A stretch of DNA of 64,000 bases. Origin: Bradyrhizobium sp. AZCC 2176. Its GTDB lineage: Bacteria; Pseudomonadota; Alphaproteobacteria; Rhizobiales; Xanthobacteraceae. The DNA is taken from positions 6,909,501 to 6,973,500 of the forward strand of contig NZ_JAZHRX010000001.1 of NCBI RefSeq assembly GCF_036924645.1. The letters run 5' to 3'. A model generated the notes under the pieces. That model was not told the DNA's origin, did not search any database, and saw only the letters and a program-made list of their open reading frames with translations. Below are positions 56,017-64,000 of the stretch, one piece after another (the first letter of the stretch is position 1; every line of letters starts with the position of its first letter). The position numbers and the translations under genes were made by a program.

Positions 56017-58188
56017 TTGAGAATCAGGCGCAGCACGCGCAACAGGATGGCGATCGCCGCCATCGCGCTGGTCTGCGCCGCGGCTTCGGTTTCTCCGGCG
56101 GCCAGACCAATCCGCGGGCTCTCCCTCGATATTCTCACCGCGCTGCGCTGGGAGGTGTTCGGCAGCAGGCAGGATCCGGCCGCTTCGCCGGCGGTCATCG
56201 TCGCGATCGACGAGGAAAGCCGGCGCACCGCCCCGTTGGAGGGCGCGCCGATGCTGACCTGGACCGGGGAGATCGGCCGCGTGCTGTCAGCGACACTCGA
56301 AGGCGGCGCCAAGGTGGCCGGCTTCGACATCGTGATCCAGAACTCGATCGAGCAGTCGGAGATTCCCTTTGGCGAGGGCATGCTCGGTGAGAAGGTCCGC
56401 GGATTCGACCGCGACTTCCTTCGTGCGCTCGCCGGAGCGGCCGCGAATGGCAAGGTGGTGCTGGGAGAAACCTTGGGCGGCAACCAGTCGGTCAGACCAT
56501 CGCCGGGACAGCGCGTCGCGGTACGCCAGCAGCAGAACATCCGCCCGCTCAACGTTCATGTCGACAGCGACGATATCGTGCGGCGCCTGCCGCTGAGCTT
56601 CACCGTCAACGGCACGAAGGTACCCTCGATGGCGGTCGAGCTCGCCTCACGGGCGCTGGGTGCTGCACCCGAGTTCGACGAGCGCGGCAGGTTGACGCTT
56701 GCCGGCTACCGCGTCCCCGGCCGGGTACCGAACACGATGACACTGAATTTCGAGGGCGGCGCCGACGACATTCCGACTTTCTCATTTGCCGATCTGCGCG
56801 CGTGCGCCGTCAAGAACGACAAGGACTACTTTCGGCGCTGGTTCGCCGGAAAGGTCGTCATTTTCGGCAGCGTCCTCGATATCGAGGACCGCCGGCAGAC
56901 CTCCAAGCGTTTTTCAACCGGTCTCGAAGGCGCCCGCGCACCGCGCTGCGCGGCCGAGAGCACGCCGGTCACGGCTGGCTTCAGGATCAGCACGATCGCG
57001 GGCGTCTATATCCATGCAACAGCGGTCAACAATCTGATCGCGCGCAACGCGGTGGTCGAACCCGGCCCGCTGGTGCGCTTCCTGATCTCTACCCTGTTTG
57101 CGGCGCTGGCTGCAGTCGCCGCGTGGCGGTTTCGGCCGCTCAGCGCAGCACTCGCATGGATGGCCGTGATCGCGGCCAGCATCGCCGGCGCCACGCTTGC
57201 CTTCAACCATGCGCTGGCGCTGCCGATTGCCGAGCCGTTCCTGGCGAGCCTGTTCGCGCTCGCCGCCACGATCGGCTTCCGATTCGTGGTCGCCGACAAG
57301 GACCGCCGCCTGCTGCAGAAGAGTTTTGCGCTCTATCTTGCCCCGCACGTCATCAACCGCATGCTGTCGTCGAACAAATTGCCGGAACTCGGCGGCGAAA
57401 CCCGCGACGTGACGGTGTTCTTCTCCGACATCGAAGGATTTTCGCTGATCGCAGAGAAGATGTCACCCGACGGGCTGATGGAGCTGATGAACGAATATCT
57501 TTCGGCGATGACCGACGTCATCGAGCGCCACGGCGGATATGTCGACAAATATATCGGCGACTCCATCGTAGCGGTGTTCGGCGCGCCGGCCGACGATCCC
57601 GACCATGCCGCCAATGCGGCGCGCGCCGCACTGGATTGCTGCGCGCAACTGGCCGAACTCAACGCCTCCTCGGTCCTGTTCCATGAATACAAGCTGGCGC
57701 AGCGGATCGGCATCAATTCCGGCGAGGCGCTGGTCGGCAATTTCGGATCGCGGCGGCGCTTCAACTACTCGGTGATGAGCGACGCGGTTAACCTGGCGTC
57801 GCGGCTGGAGGGCGCCAACAAGTTCTACGGCACCACCGTCATCGCTTCCGAGACCACCGTAGCGCTAGCCGGCGAGGCCTTCGCTTGGCGCGAGCTCGAC
57901 GCCATCCGGGTCAAGGGGCGGACCCAGGCGCTGAAAATCTACGAGTTGCTGGCGCTGTCGGCCGGGTTGACCTCCTCGCAGGCGACCTTGATCGCCAACT
58001 ACCGCCGACGGGCTTGCGCAGTGGCGGGCGCGCCAATTCGAGCGCGCCGCGCAGTATTTCGGCCGTTCGGCTGCCATCGACCGGCCGGCGTCGTTGTTTG
58101 CCGCGCGGGCCCGCGAATTGGCCCAAAACCCGCCGGGCGAGGATTGGGACCCGATCCGGACGTTGCAGGAAAAATGACGCTCCGATGA
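56017..58188 (+). CDS. CHASE2-domain class III nucleotide cyclase, 3' end frameshifted
   Basis: The frame begins at TTG 56017 (basic RIRRSTRNR) or ATG 56047. An extracytoplasmic CHASE2 sensor (AVIVAIDEESRRTAPLEGAP, through about residue 330) is followed by three membrane spans and a class III cyclase domain (DVTVFFSDIEGFSLIAEKMS, YVDKYIGDSIVAVFGAP, RRFNYSVMSDAVNLASRLEG). Near 58011-58017 an extra C shifts the frame. In the other frame the expected end DGLAQWRARQFERAAQYFGR continues to LQEK and TGA at 58175-58177. As read, the tail is aberrant and ends at 58188. Confidence 0.82.
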   Translation: MRIRRSTRNRMAIAAIALVCAAASVSPAARPIRGLSLDILTALRWEVFGSRQDPAASPAVIVAIDEESRRTAPLEGAPMLTWTGEIGRVLSATLEGGAKVAGFDIVIQNSIEQSEIPFGEGMLGEKVRGFDRDFLRALAGAAANGKVVLGETLGGNQSVRPSPGQRVAVRQQQNIRPLNVHVDSDDIVRRLPLSFTVNGTKVPSMAVELASRALGAAPEFDERGRLTLAGYRVPGRVPNTMTLNFEGGADDIPTFSFADLRACAVKNDKDYFRRWFAGKVVIFGSVLDIEDRRQTSKRFSTGLEGARAPRCAAESTPVTAGFRISTIAGVYIHATAVNNLIARNAVVEPGPLVRFLISTLFAALAAVAAWRFRPLSAALAWMAVIAASIAGATLAFNHALALPIAEPFLASLFALAATIGFRFVVADKDRRLLQKSFALYLAPHVINRMLSSNKLPELGGETRDVTVFFSDIEGFSLIAEKMSPDGLMELMNEYLSAMTDVIERHGGYVDKYIGDSIVAVFGAPADDPDHAANAARAALDCCAQLAELNASSVLFHEYKLAQRIGINSGEALVGNFGSRRRFNYSVMSDAVNLASRLEGANKFYGTTVIASETTVALAGEAFAWRELDAIRVKGRTQALKIYELLALSAGLTSSQATLIANYRRRACAVAGAPIRARRAVFRPFGCHRPAGVVVCRAGPRIGPKPAGRGLGPDPDVAGKMTLR

Positions 58189-58317
58189 CCCGCGGTTTAC
58201 GTTACCGGCGCGAAAGAGCGGCCTAGCCATCTCGACAAGCCCCGGTAAGGTGTATAGACGAGCGCGGCGCAATCCGGCGCCACCCAATCCTGGCGCTACC
58301 CAAGAGTTCGTCGTCCG

Positions 58318-59097
58318 ATGGCCACCCCCAAGCGATACGACCGGATCGCCTTTGTCGCGAGCGCAGGCACCGAGGCGCAGGCCGCGCTGGCGCAGTTGAC
58401 CAAACTCTACGGCAATCACGATGCCGACGATTCCGACGTGGTGGTGGCGCTCGGCGGCGACGGATTGATGCTGCAGACGCTGCACCGGCATATGCGCTCG
58501 GGCAAGCCGATCTACGGCATGCATCGCGGCACCGTCGGCTTCCTGATGAACGAATACTCCACGCACGACCTGCACACGCGGCTGGCGGCGGCGCGGGAAT
58601 CCCTGATCAACCCGCTGCTGATGCGCGCCACCGACGTCCACGGCGCGGTGCATCTGCATCACGCCATCAATGAGGTCGCGCTGTTTCGCCAGACCAACCA
58701 GGCCGCGCATCTGCGCATCCTGATCGACGAACATGAGCGGATGGCGGAGTTGATCGCCGACGGCATTCTGGTGGCGACGCCGGCCGGCTCCACCGCCTAT
58801 AATCTCTCGGCCCAGGGACCGATCCTGCCGATCAACGCCGCGCTATTGGCGCTGACCCCGATCAGCGCGTTCCGCCCACGCCGCTGGCGCGGCGCCCTGC
58901 TCCCGAATTCCGCTTTCGTGGTCATCGAGGTGCTCGAGGGTGAGAAGCGTCCGGTCGCGGCTGCCGCCGACCACGACGACGTGCGCGACGTCCGCCGCGT
59001 CGAGGTGCTGTCCGACAAGACGATCTCGATGCGGATGCTGTTCGACCCCGGTCACAGCCTCGAGGAACGCATCCTGCGGGAGCAGTTCGGGTTCTGA
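58318..59097 (+). CDS. nadK: NAD kinase
   Basis: The 259-residue enzyme phosphorylates NAD to NADP. The GGDG motif is at residues 46-49 ([15 protein letters not shown]), the NE motif is in [10 protein letters not shown], and the substrate loop is [18 protein letters not shown]. Length and motifs match alphaproteobacterial NadK. The start at 58318 has a weak ribosome-binding site. It follows the cyclase gene by about 130 nt and precedes a short palindromic repeat. Confidence 0.94.
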   Translation: MATPKRYDRIAFVASAGTEAQAALAQLTKLYGNHDADDSDVVVALGGDGLMLQTLHRHMRSGKPIYGMHRGTVGFLMNEYSTHDLHTRLAAARESLINPLLMRATDVHGAVHLHHAINEVALFRQTNQAAHLRILIDEHERMAELIADGILVATPAGSTAYNLSAQGPILPINAALLALTPISAFRPRRWRGALLPNSAFVVIEVLEGEKRPVAAAADHDDVRDVRRVEVLSDKTISMRMLFDPGHSLEERILREQFGF

Positions 59098-59101
59098 CCG
59101 C

Positions 59102-59128
59102 CGTCGTCCCTGCGTTCGCAGGACGACG
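59102..59128. repeat. Short palindrome of the GTCGTCCCTGCG family
   Basis: CGTCGTCC and GGACGACG (59102-59109, 59121-59128) flank CTGCGTTCGCA just after the nadK stop. The same GTCCCTGCG wording recurs in the arms at 60446-60614. It may act as a transcript end. Confidence 0.65.
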
Positions 59129-59242
59129 TTGAGAAAACATCGCTGTTCGGCCTCTATCAGGAGGCCCGTTTCGCAACCATTCCTTAACGGGCGCCGCGAT
59201 ATGGTTAACGCCAGTATACCGTTTTGCTTGGTCGGGCCGCCC

Positions 59243-59788
59243 ATGTATCGCATTGACTTCAACAAGCTGCGATTTCTGATTTGCGACGACAATCCGCACA
59301 TGCGCCGCATCCTGCGCACGCTGCTGCATTCGTTCGGCGCGCGCGAGGCCTATGAGGCCGAGGACGGCGCCACCGCGCTCGAAATGTACAGCCATTACGT
59401 GCCCGACATCGTCATCACCGACTGGGCGATGCCGATCTTCGACGGCCTCGAGCTGGCGCAGATGATCCGGCAGCCGGAATCCAAGGGCAACCCTTACGCG
59501 CCCATCATCATGCTGACCGGGCATTCGGAGAAGCGGCGCGTCACGGTCGCGCGCGACGCCGGCGTCACCGAGTTCCTGGCGAAACCAATTTCGGCTAAGG
59601 GGCTGTATCAGCGCATCCTCAACGTCGTCGCCAACCCGCGCCCCTTCATCAAGACCAAGACCTATTTCGGCCCGGACCGCCGGCGCAACACCAGCAACGC
59701 CTATATCGGCCCCGAGCGCCGGGTCGGTGGCGAGGTGGAAGTCATGCAACAGCCGTCACTGCTCGACAAGGCGCGGACGAACATCTAG
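59243..59788 (+). CDS. Response regulator (receiver domain with C-terminal tail)
   Basis: The protein has 181 residues from ATG 59243 (MYRIDFNKLRFLICDDNPHM); ATG 59201 is an in-frame alternative. The receiver has the acidic pair D15-D16, phospho-acceptor D60 (IVITDWAMP), T92 (MLTGHSE) and K114 (LAKPIS). The C-terminal tail (KTKTYFGPDRRRNTSNAYIG) is not a DNA-binding domain. It is followed 54 nt later by an Hpt protein gene, implying a phosphorelay. Confidence 0.92.
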   Translation: MYRIDFNKLRFLICDDNPHMRRILRTLLHSFGAREAYEAEDGATALEMYSHYVPDIVITDWAMPIFDGLELAQMIRQPESKGNPYAPIIMLTGHSEKRRVTVARDAGVTEFLAKPISAKGLYQRILNVVANPRPFIKTKTYFGPDRRRNTSNAYIGPERRVGGEVEVMQQPSLLDKARTNI

Positions 59789-59842
59789 CGCGGCAGTCAT
59801 CTAAGCGCAGCCTTGGATAAGCGCAGTCTTGGAGAGATCATC

Positions 59843-60421
59843 ATGGCGAAAGAAAAACCCGGCACGATACATGTCAAGTCGTTTACCGATCACCACGTGA
59901 TCACGCAGCCCAATCCCTTGCGCAAGGTGTTGCTGCGCGTTCCCGAATCCGATCTCGACGATCCGGTCGGGCGCGCGGAAAAGGCGCTGGCCGGACTATC
60001 CGGGGAATTCAAGAACTGGATGACGATCGAGGCGGACCGGCTATCGGCCGCGCACGCAGTCATTCTGAGCAACGGATTCACCGTCGACAACCGCGAAGAG
60101 CTGTTTCGCGCCGCCCACGACATCAAGGGCGACGCCGCCACGTTCGGCTTCCCGTCCGCGGGCGCTGCCGCCGAAAGCCTCTGCCGCATCATCGAACATG
60201 CACCCGACCTCGATCAGGTCCCGGCAGACCTGATCACGCATCACATCAACGCCATTCAGGCGATCGTGCGCGAACGCACCAAGCTCGACACCGCCGTGAT
60301 GGCGAGCAAGCTGAGCAAGCAGCTCCGCGGAGTCGCGGACGAATTCCTGCTCAAGGTCAACCGCGACCGCCCCGAGCATCTCGAAGCGATCCTGGCGCCG
60401 AGTATCGTTCCGGCGGAATAG
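59843..60421 (+). CDS. Hpt-domain phosphotransfer protein
   Basis: The 192-residue protein starts at ATG 59843 after GGAGAGATCATC. The Hpt helix LFRAAHDIKGDAATFGFPSA carries the phospho-accepting H92. The N-terminus (MAKEKPGTIHVKSFTDHHVI) and C-terminal helices are not recognised. It lies directly downstream of a stand-alone receiver gene, and the two probably exchange phosphate. No histidine kinase is in the window. Confidence 0.88.
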   Translation: MAKEKPGTIHVKSFTDHHVITQPNPLRKVLLRVPESDLDDPVGRAEKALAGLSGEFKNWMTIEADRLSAAHAVILSNGFTVDNREELFRAAHDIKGDAATFGFPSAGAAAESLCRIIEHAPDLDQVPADLITHHINAIQAIVRERTKLDTAVMASKLSKQLRGVADEFLLKVNRDRPEHLEAILAPSIVPAE

Positions 60422-60445
60422 TATCTAGCGCGGCTATTGCCACAG

Positions 60446-60614
60446 GTCGTCCCTGCGAACGCAGGGACCCATACGCCGCGGCCGGCGGAATGGGCACATT
60501 GCAAGACGGCTTCGGTTCAGCAATCCACAGCGCGTGTTAGACAACACAAAGCGTCTGCCACGGAGCTTCATCGATAGATCACGCGGTATGGGTCCCTGCG
60601 TTCGCAGGGACGAC
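60446..60614. repeat. 29-bp inverted repeat pair (GTCGTCCCTGCG family)
   Basis: GTCGTCCCTGCGAACGCAGG and following bases (arm 60446-60474) are the exact reverse complement of the arm at 60586-60614, 111 nt away. Each arm also has an internal palindrome. The pair lies between convergent genes. The intervening DNA has no gene. Confidence 0.85.
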
Positions 60615-60640
60615 ACCGAATGCGTTGTCGCAGGATCGGC

Positions 60641-61816
60641 CTACGCCGCGATCAGATCGCGGACGGGCGGCACGTGCGCTTCATCGGCGATCAGCTCCTC
60701 GCAGAACATGCGGGCTTCTTCGCGCGCGGACTCGGTCGCGAAGCGGCGGAGCAGGATCAACAATGGCTCGGCGGCCTTGCGGTCGGTTTCGCAATGGGTC
60801 AGCACGCGCTCGACCATGCGGCGGCGCAGTCTCGCCGCTCCGCCGATCGTATCGACATAGCCGGTTTCCTGGCTGACCTCGAGCGCGACACGAAACGCCG
60901 CGAAGGTCGATTCGGGAAGGCCCGCGCGGATCAGCAGCGCCTGCAGGCTGGCGCCGCCACGATCGTGCAGCAGCGCCGTGACGCGGGCCAGCGGCAGATC
61001 GGCCAATTCGGCCAGCGCGGAATCGAACAGCTCGATACTGCCCGACAACAGCGCGCGCAGGATCAGGCCCGCGGTCAATTGCCCGGTGGCGCGCAGGTGC
61101 CGCACCAGGCCCTGCATGTCCTCGCCGCGCGAACGCGCCGCGATGTTCACGGCCGAGCGTTCGCGCGCTTCGCTCGCAAGCCGCCCTGCCCGGTCGGCGC
61201 TCAGCCAGTTGCGCGCCACGACGAATTGCGCCAGCGTGTCGGAGAGTTTTGCGATCAGTGCCACGCGCGTGGCGGCGGGAAGGCCTTCGAGCACCAGCAT
61301 CGATTCGCGGATCGCGGCGAGATGGCCGTGACGCTCGACGATGCGGTCCCAGGAAAACGGCGCCAGCTCGGCGTAGGCGTTCTCGATCAGTTCAAGGGCT
61401 GCGGCCGCCGAGCCGACTTCGGCAATCGCGGCGGAGACCGAAGGCGGCAGGTTGATGCGGCGGGCGATGGCGCATTGCATGTCGCTGTTGCCGGTTGCGA
61501 CGATGTCGACGAGATCGGCATCGATCAGCAGCGGTGAATGTTCGAGCACCGGCAGCGCGATCGAGGGCTGGTCGAGCGAGAGCGCCTGCACGATCGCCGC
61601 CGGCGCGTCCGAGCTGCGCGAAAATACTTCCGCCATGGCCAGGCGGACCAGTGGCGAGGGATCATCGAGCAACATCAGCAGCGCGCCTTCGGCGGCGATG
61701 CGGTCGTCCTCGGTGAGATCTGAAATCAACCAGGCCCGCGCCAAAGCCCGCGTCGCCTCTGCCCGCTCGCCTGCCGGAGCGGTACGAATCCAACTGATGA
61801 ACTGCCGAACGATCAT
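60641..61816 (-). CDS. DUF2336-family protein
   Basis: This 391-residue, all-helical protein matches what I know of DUF2336 in alphaproteobacteria: RALARAWLISDLTEDDRIAA, LLMLLDDPSPLVRLAMAEVF, ALSLDQPSIALPVLEHSPLL, and repeated HEAT-like Ala/Leu helices. It has no signal peptide. The family is uncharacterised; it is often found near flagellar or cell-wall genes. An upstream inverted repeat (61887-61895 with 61929-61937) may be regulatory. Confidence 0.8.
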   Translation of the reverse strand: MIVRQFISWIRTAPAGERAEATRALARAWLISDLTEDDRIAAEGALLMLLDDPSPLVRLAMAEVFSRSSDAPAAIVQALSLDQPSIALPVLEHSPLLIDADLVDIVATGNSDMQCAIARRINLPPSVSAAIAEVGSAAAALELIENAYAELAPFSWDRIVERHGHLAAIRESMLVLEGLPAATRVALIAKLSDTLAQFVVARNWLSADRAGRLASEARERSAVNIAARSRGEDMQGLVRHLRATGQLTAGLILRALLSGSIELFDSALAELADLPLARVTALLHDRGGASLQALLIRAGLPESTFAAFRVALEVSQETGYVDTIGGAARLRRRMVERVLTHCETDRKAAEPLLILLRRFATESAREEARMFCEELIADEAHVPPVRDLIAA

Positions 61817-62080
61817 GGTCCTGGCTTACGCAACGTGAGACGACACCGTGACGCGGTGCCACTATTAGAAAAAATAAACCATGACGCTTAACAAAGGGTT
61901 CACCATAAACGGCTGGTTTTATTGACGTTTTGTTAAGGGTGCGAGGCCGGACGCAGTGACGCCCGCTCCCCGGATGCAGCGCAACGCGCAGTGTTGCGCT
62001 GCTGATCCGGGGCCCACGCGCGTAGCATTATGATGGGTCCCGGTTCTGCGAAGCACTGCTTCGCGCTGCATCGCGTCGGC

Positions 62081-63067
62081 TCAACTACTGAACGTGCCGC
62101 TGCGGTCGCTGAAGAGGTCGAGCCGGCCGGGAGCGCGAACCTCAGGCGTTGCCGATGCGACCTTGCCCCACAATTCCTGCACCGCAGGCGAGATCGGCTG
62201 CGCGCGTTCGCCGGCCTGGAACAGTGAGCGAAAGATCGGCTCGGGTGACGCAGCGGCAGTCTGCGACGTTGCCGCCACCGGCGTCACCGCGCGCTGATCC
62301 GGGAAGCTCGATAGATAGGCCGCGTTGTCGATCGCCGTCATCGCCGGCGCGGCGCTCGCGACGGTGATGCGCCTTGGAAGATCGCCGCCGGCGGCCGCCA
62401 TGGCCGTGCGCGTCACCGGCGAATTGGCGGCGGCTGCGTAGCGCGTGTTCAGCACCGAATACACTTGCGAGACGCTGCGTGCCTGTCCCGAGCGGTCGTA
62501 GAAGATCGACTGGTTGGCCGCAGCCGCGTTCGGAAACATCCGCGCGGCGGAAGCGTTCGGATTGTCCTCGGCGCTCTGGATCAGCTTGCCGGCGCCGCCG
62601 ACGCCCATGAAATGCGCCATATAAAGTTCGGCGTCGGTCGGACGGCGGCCGATCTTGCCGGTCAGCTTGAAGCTGTTAGATTGCGTCAGCACCGCCGCCA
62701 TCGACGAGGCGGCGTCCGGATCGTCGCGCAGCTTCATGATCGCGGCGCGCGCGGTGGGATCGTCGACCGAATAGCTGCCGGAGGGATTTTTGGTGATGGC
62801 GTCGGCATATTGGCTATAGCCGAGATGGACGCCCGCCTCTTTCACCGTGCCGAGCCAGGTCTGGTCGATGAACTGAAACAGCCCGCGCGCCGACGAGGTG
62901 GTGGCGGCAGCCTTCGGGTTGAAGTTGGATTCCATCTTCGCGGTGGCGAGCAGATATTCGAAGCTGGCGCCGGTGGTCGAGGCGGCCTGCCTGATCGAGC
63001 CAGCGATCCTCGCGCGCGTGGGATCGACACCTGCCGCAGCCGTGGCGCTTGATGTGTCGACCGCCAT
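62081..63067 (-). CDS. Lytic transglycosylase-like protein (SLT domain)
   Basis: The 328-residue protein has an N-terminal lysozyme-like domain: FEYLLATAKMESNFNPKAAA with the catalytic Glu45, SSARGLFQFIDQTWLGTVKE, and the later AELYMAHFMGVGGAGKLIQS. The C-terminal half is Ala/Ser/Pro-rich and disordered-looking. No classical signal peptide is present, as in flagellar or secretion-associated muramidases. The start ATG 63067 has GGGGCACC upstream. Confidence 0.88.
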   Translation of the reverse strand: MAVDTSSATAAAGVDPTRARIAGSIRQAASTTGASFEYLLATAKMESNFNPKAAATTSSARGLFQFIDQTWLGTVKEAGVHLGYSQYADAITKNPSGSYSVDDPTARAAIMKLRDDPDAASSMAAVLTQSNSFKLTGKIGRRPTDAELYMAHFMGVGGAGKLIQSAEDNPNASAARMFPNAAAANQSIFYDRSGQARSVSQVYSVLNTRYAAAANSPVTRTAMAAAGGDLPRRITVASAAPAMTAIDNAAYLSSFPDQRAVTPVAATSQTAAASPEPIFRSLFQAGERAQPISPAVQELWGKVASATPEVRAPGRLDLFSDRSGTFSS

Positions 63068-63190
63068 GTCTCAGGTGCCCCGCTCCTCGCGAAATCTCGC
63101 GCGGGCTCTCAAGGCACCAGCAATCAGTGCCTATACGCGGTCGAGACTGCCGCAATTATGGTTAATGGCGGGTTAAGGTCTATCTCGCGC

Positions 63191-63269
63191 CGTCATTCCG
63201 GGCGCGCCTTGCGCGAACCCGGAATCTCGAGATTCCGGGTTCAGCCCTGCGGGCTGCCCCGGAATGACG
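63191..63269. repeat. GTCATTCCGGG-family repeat next to hisI
   Basis: CGTCATTCCGGGCGCGCC and GCCCCGGAATGACG bound a unit that also contains CCCGGAATCTCGAGATTCCGGG, a perfect inner palindrome. It ends 3 nt before the hisI stop, so it may serve as its 3' hairpin. Confidence 0.8.
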
Positions 63270-63272
63270 GCG

Positions 63273-63701
63273 TCATTTCTGATAGACCTGCGCCGGATCG
63301 AACTGCCTCTCAGCATCGACGAACGACAGGCGCGTGCCGCCATCGGCCGCCTCGACTTTGCGGTAGAAACACGAGCGCCGGCCGGTGTGACAGGCGGCGC
63401 CGGTCTGCTCGACCCTGATCCAGACCGCGTCCTGATCGCAATCCAGGCGCATCTCGACCACGCGCTGGGTCTGACCCGATGTCTCGCCTTTTCGCCATAA
63501 CGCATTGCGCGACCGGCTGAAGTACCAGGCATCGCCGGTTGCGATCGTCTTGCGCAGCGCCTCGTCGTTCATGTGCGCGACCATCAACACGTCACCGGTC
63601 GCGGCATCGGTCGCGACACAGGTCACGAGCCCGGCCGCGTCGAATTTGGGCTGGAAGGCCAGCCCCTCTTCGCGCTCGTTAGCATCGACGGATGTGGACA
63701 C
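63273..63701 (-). CDS. hisI: Phosphoribosyl-AMP cyclohydrolase
   Basis: The 142-residue enzyme opens the purine ring of phosphoribosyl-AMP in histidine synthesis. Zinc/magnesium motifs are present: [15 protein letters not shown] and [14 protein letters not shown]. The substrate motif [20 protein letters not shown] is also typical. It is the monofunctional form without the hisE domain. It is 28 nt downstream of folE on the same strand. Confidence 0.95.
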   Translation of the reverse strand: MSTSVDANEREEGLAFQPKFDAAGLVTCVATDAATGDVLMVAHMNDEALRKTIATGDAWYFSRSRNALWRKGETSGQTQRVVEMRLDCDQDAVWIRVEQTGAACHTGRRSCFYRKVEAADGGTRLSFVDAERQFDPAQVYQK

Positions 63702-63729
63702 GACAGGCCTCGCAAATATTCAAGCGAGG

Positions 63730-64000
63730 TTACCGGGTCGGTCCTCGCACCAGTGACAGGAAACGCTGCTGCTCCGCCGGATTGTCGCGGAACATGCCGG
63801 TGAACCGGCTGGTGAACGTCATCGCGCCATGCTTGGCGACGCCGCGCACCGACATGCAGGTATGCTCCGCCTCGATCAGCACGGCAACGCCACGGGGCTT
63901 CAGAACCTCGTCGATCGCGGCCGCGATCTGGGCGGTCAGGTGCTCCTGGGTCTGCAGGCGGCGCGCGAAGATGTCGGTCAGCCGCGCCAGCTTGGACAAG
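63730..64000 (-). CDS. folE: GTP cyclohydrolase I, C-terminal part (truncated by window edge)
   Basis: The last 90 or so codons of FolE are present: [20 protein letters not shown], then [20 protein letters not shown], and [17 protein letters not shown] with the zinc-binding Cys. GTP cyclohydrolase I makes dihydroneopterin triphosphate for folate synthesis. The N-terminus lies beyond the window. The gene precedes hisI. Confidence 0.93.
   Translation of the reverse strand, partial: LSKLARLTDIFARRLQTQEHLTAQIAAAIDEVLKPRGVAVLIEAEHTCMSVRGVAKHGAMTFTSRFTGMFRDNPAEQQRFLSLVRGPTR

Overview
The window is a high-G+C alphaproteobacterial chromosome segment, most probably Bradyrhizobium or a very close relative (Nitrobacteraceae/Bradyrhizobiaceae). 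The evidence is the gene order tRNA-Trp-secE-nusG-rplKA-rplJL-rpoBC, a large rhizobial two-Cys porin, several families of palindromic intergenic repeats of the kind common in Bradyrhizobium, and a copy of the Bradyrhizobiaceae micro-gene rreB (14 codons, 17-nt extended Shine-Dalgarno). No complete mobile element, CRISPR array, rRNA gene or replication origin was seen.

Layout. 1-11.5 kb: transcription/translation block on the minus strand (rpoC 5' part, rpoB, rplL, rplJ, rplA, rplK, nusG, secE, tRNA-Trp). A 2-hydroxyacid dehydrogenase gene sits between rplA and rplJ. 11.6-22 kb: lipid/acyl-CoA catabolism: a serine beta-lactamase-like hydrolase, two SDRs, a histidine phosphatase, an EamA exporter, an APH-type kinase plus ACAD11-like acyl-CoA dehydrogenase pair divergent from a TetR regulator, a repeat-rich gap with a ridA remnant, and a CaiB-type CoA-transferase. 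22-30 kb: an unusual fused two-domain receptor (LIV-binding type plus TAXI type), a tRNA-Gly 3' remnant, an M20 peptidase, tRNA-Gly, rreB with its promoter and terminator, a YciI-like protein, a second LIV-type receptor paralogous to the fusion's N-terminal half, tRNA-Tyr and rlmB. 30-43 kb: envelope proteins, a formylglycine-type sulfatase, two tandem lipase-like paralogues (one with a LysM domain), an ICMT/epimerase/Mpo1-like operon, a Bug receptor, a NiCoT/UreH-like permease, a dienelactone hydrolase, tRNA-Thr with a nearby 3' remnant, and a tandem-duplicated antitoxin-like DNA-binding protein. 43-53 kb: porin, MarR regulator, hydrolases, Omp25-like barrel and many small secreted or hypothetical proteins. 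53-64 kb: S10 peptidase, a FecR-like protein with a CHASE2 adenylate/guanylate cyclase whose 3' end is frameshifted, NAD kinase, a response regulator plus Hpt pair, a DUF2336 protein, a lytic transglycosylase, hisI and the 3' end of folE.

How the parts work together. The first 11.5 kb is the core ribosome/RNA polymerase supply line, with leader and intergenic hairpins where autogenous control and attenuation are expected. The rest is accessory metabolism with many orphan solute receptors (no membrane subunits nearby), envelope proteins and signalling pieces. Two tRNA genes each have a degenerate 3'-half copy close by, which suggests past insertion or recombination at tRNA targets.
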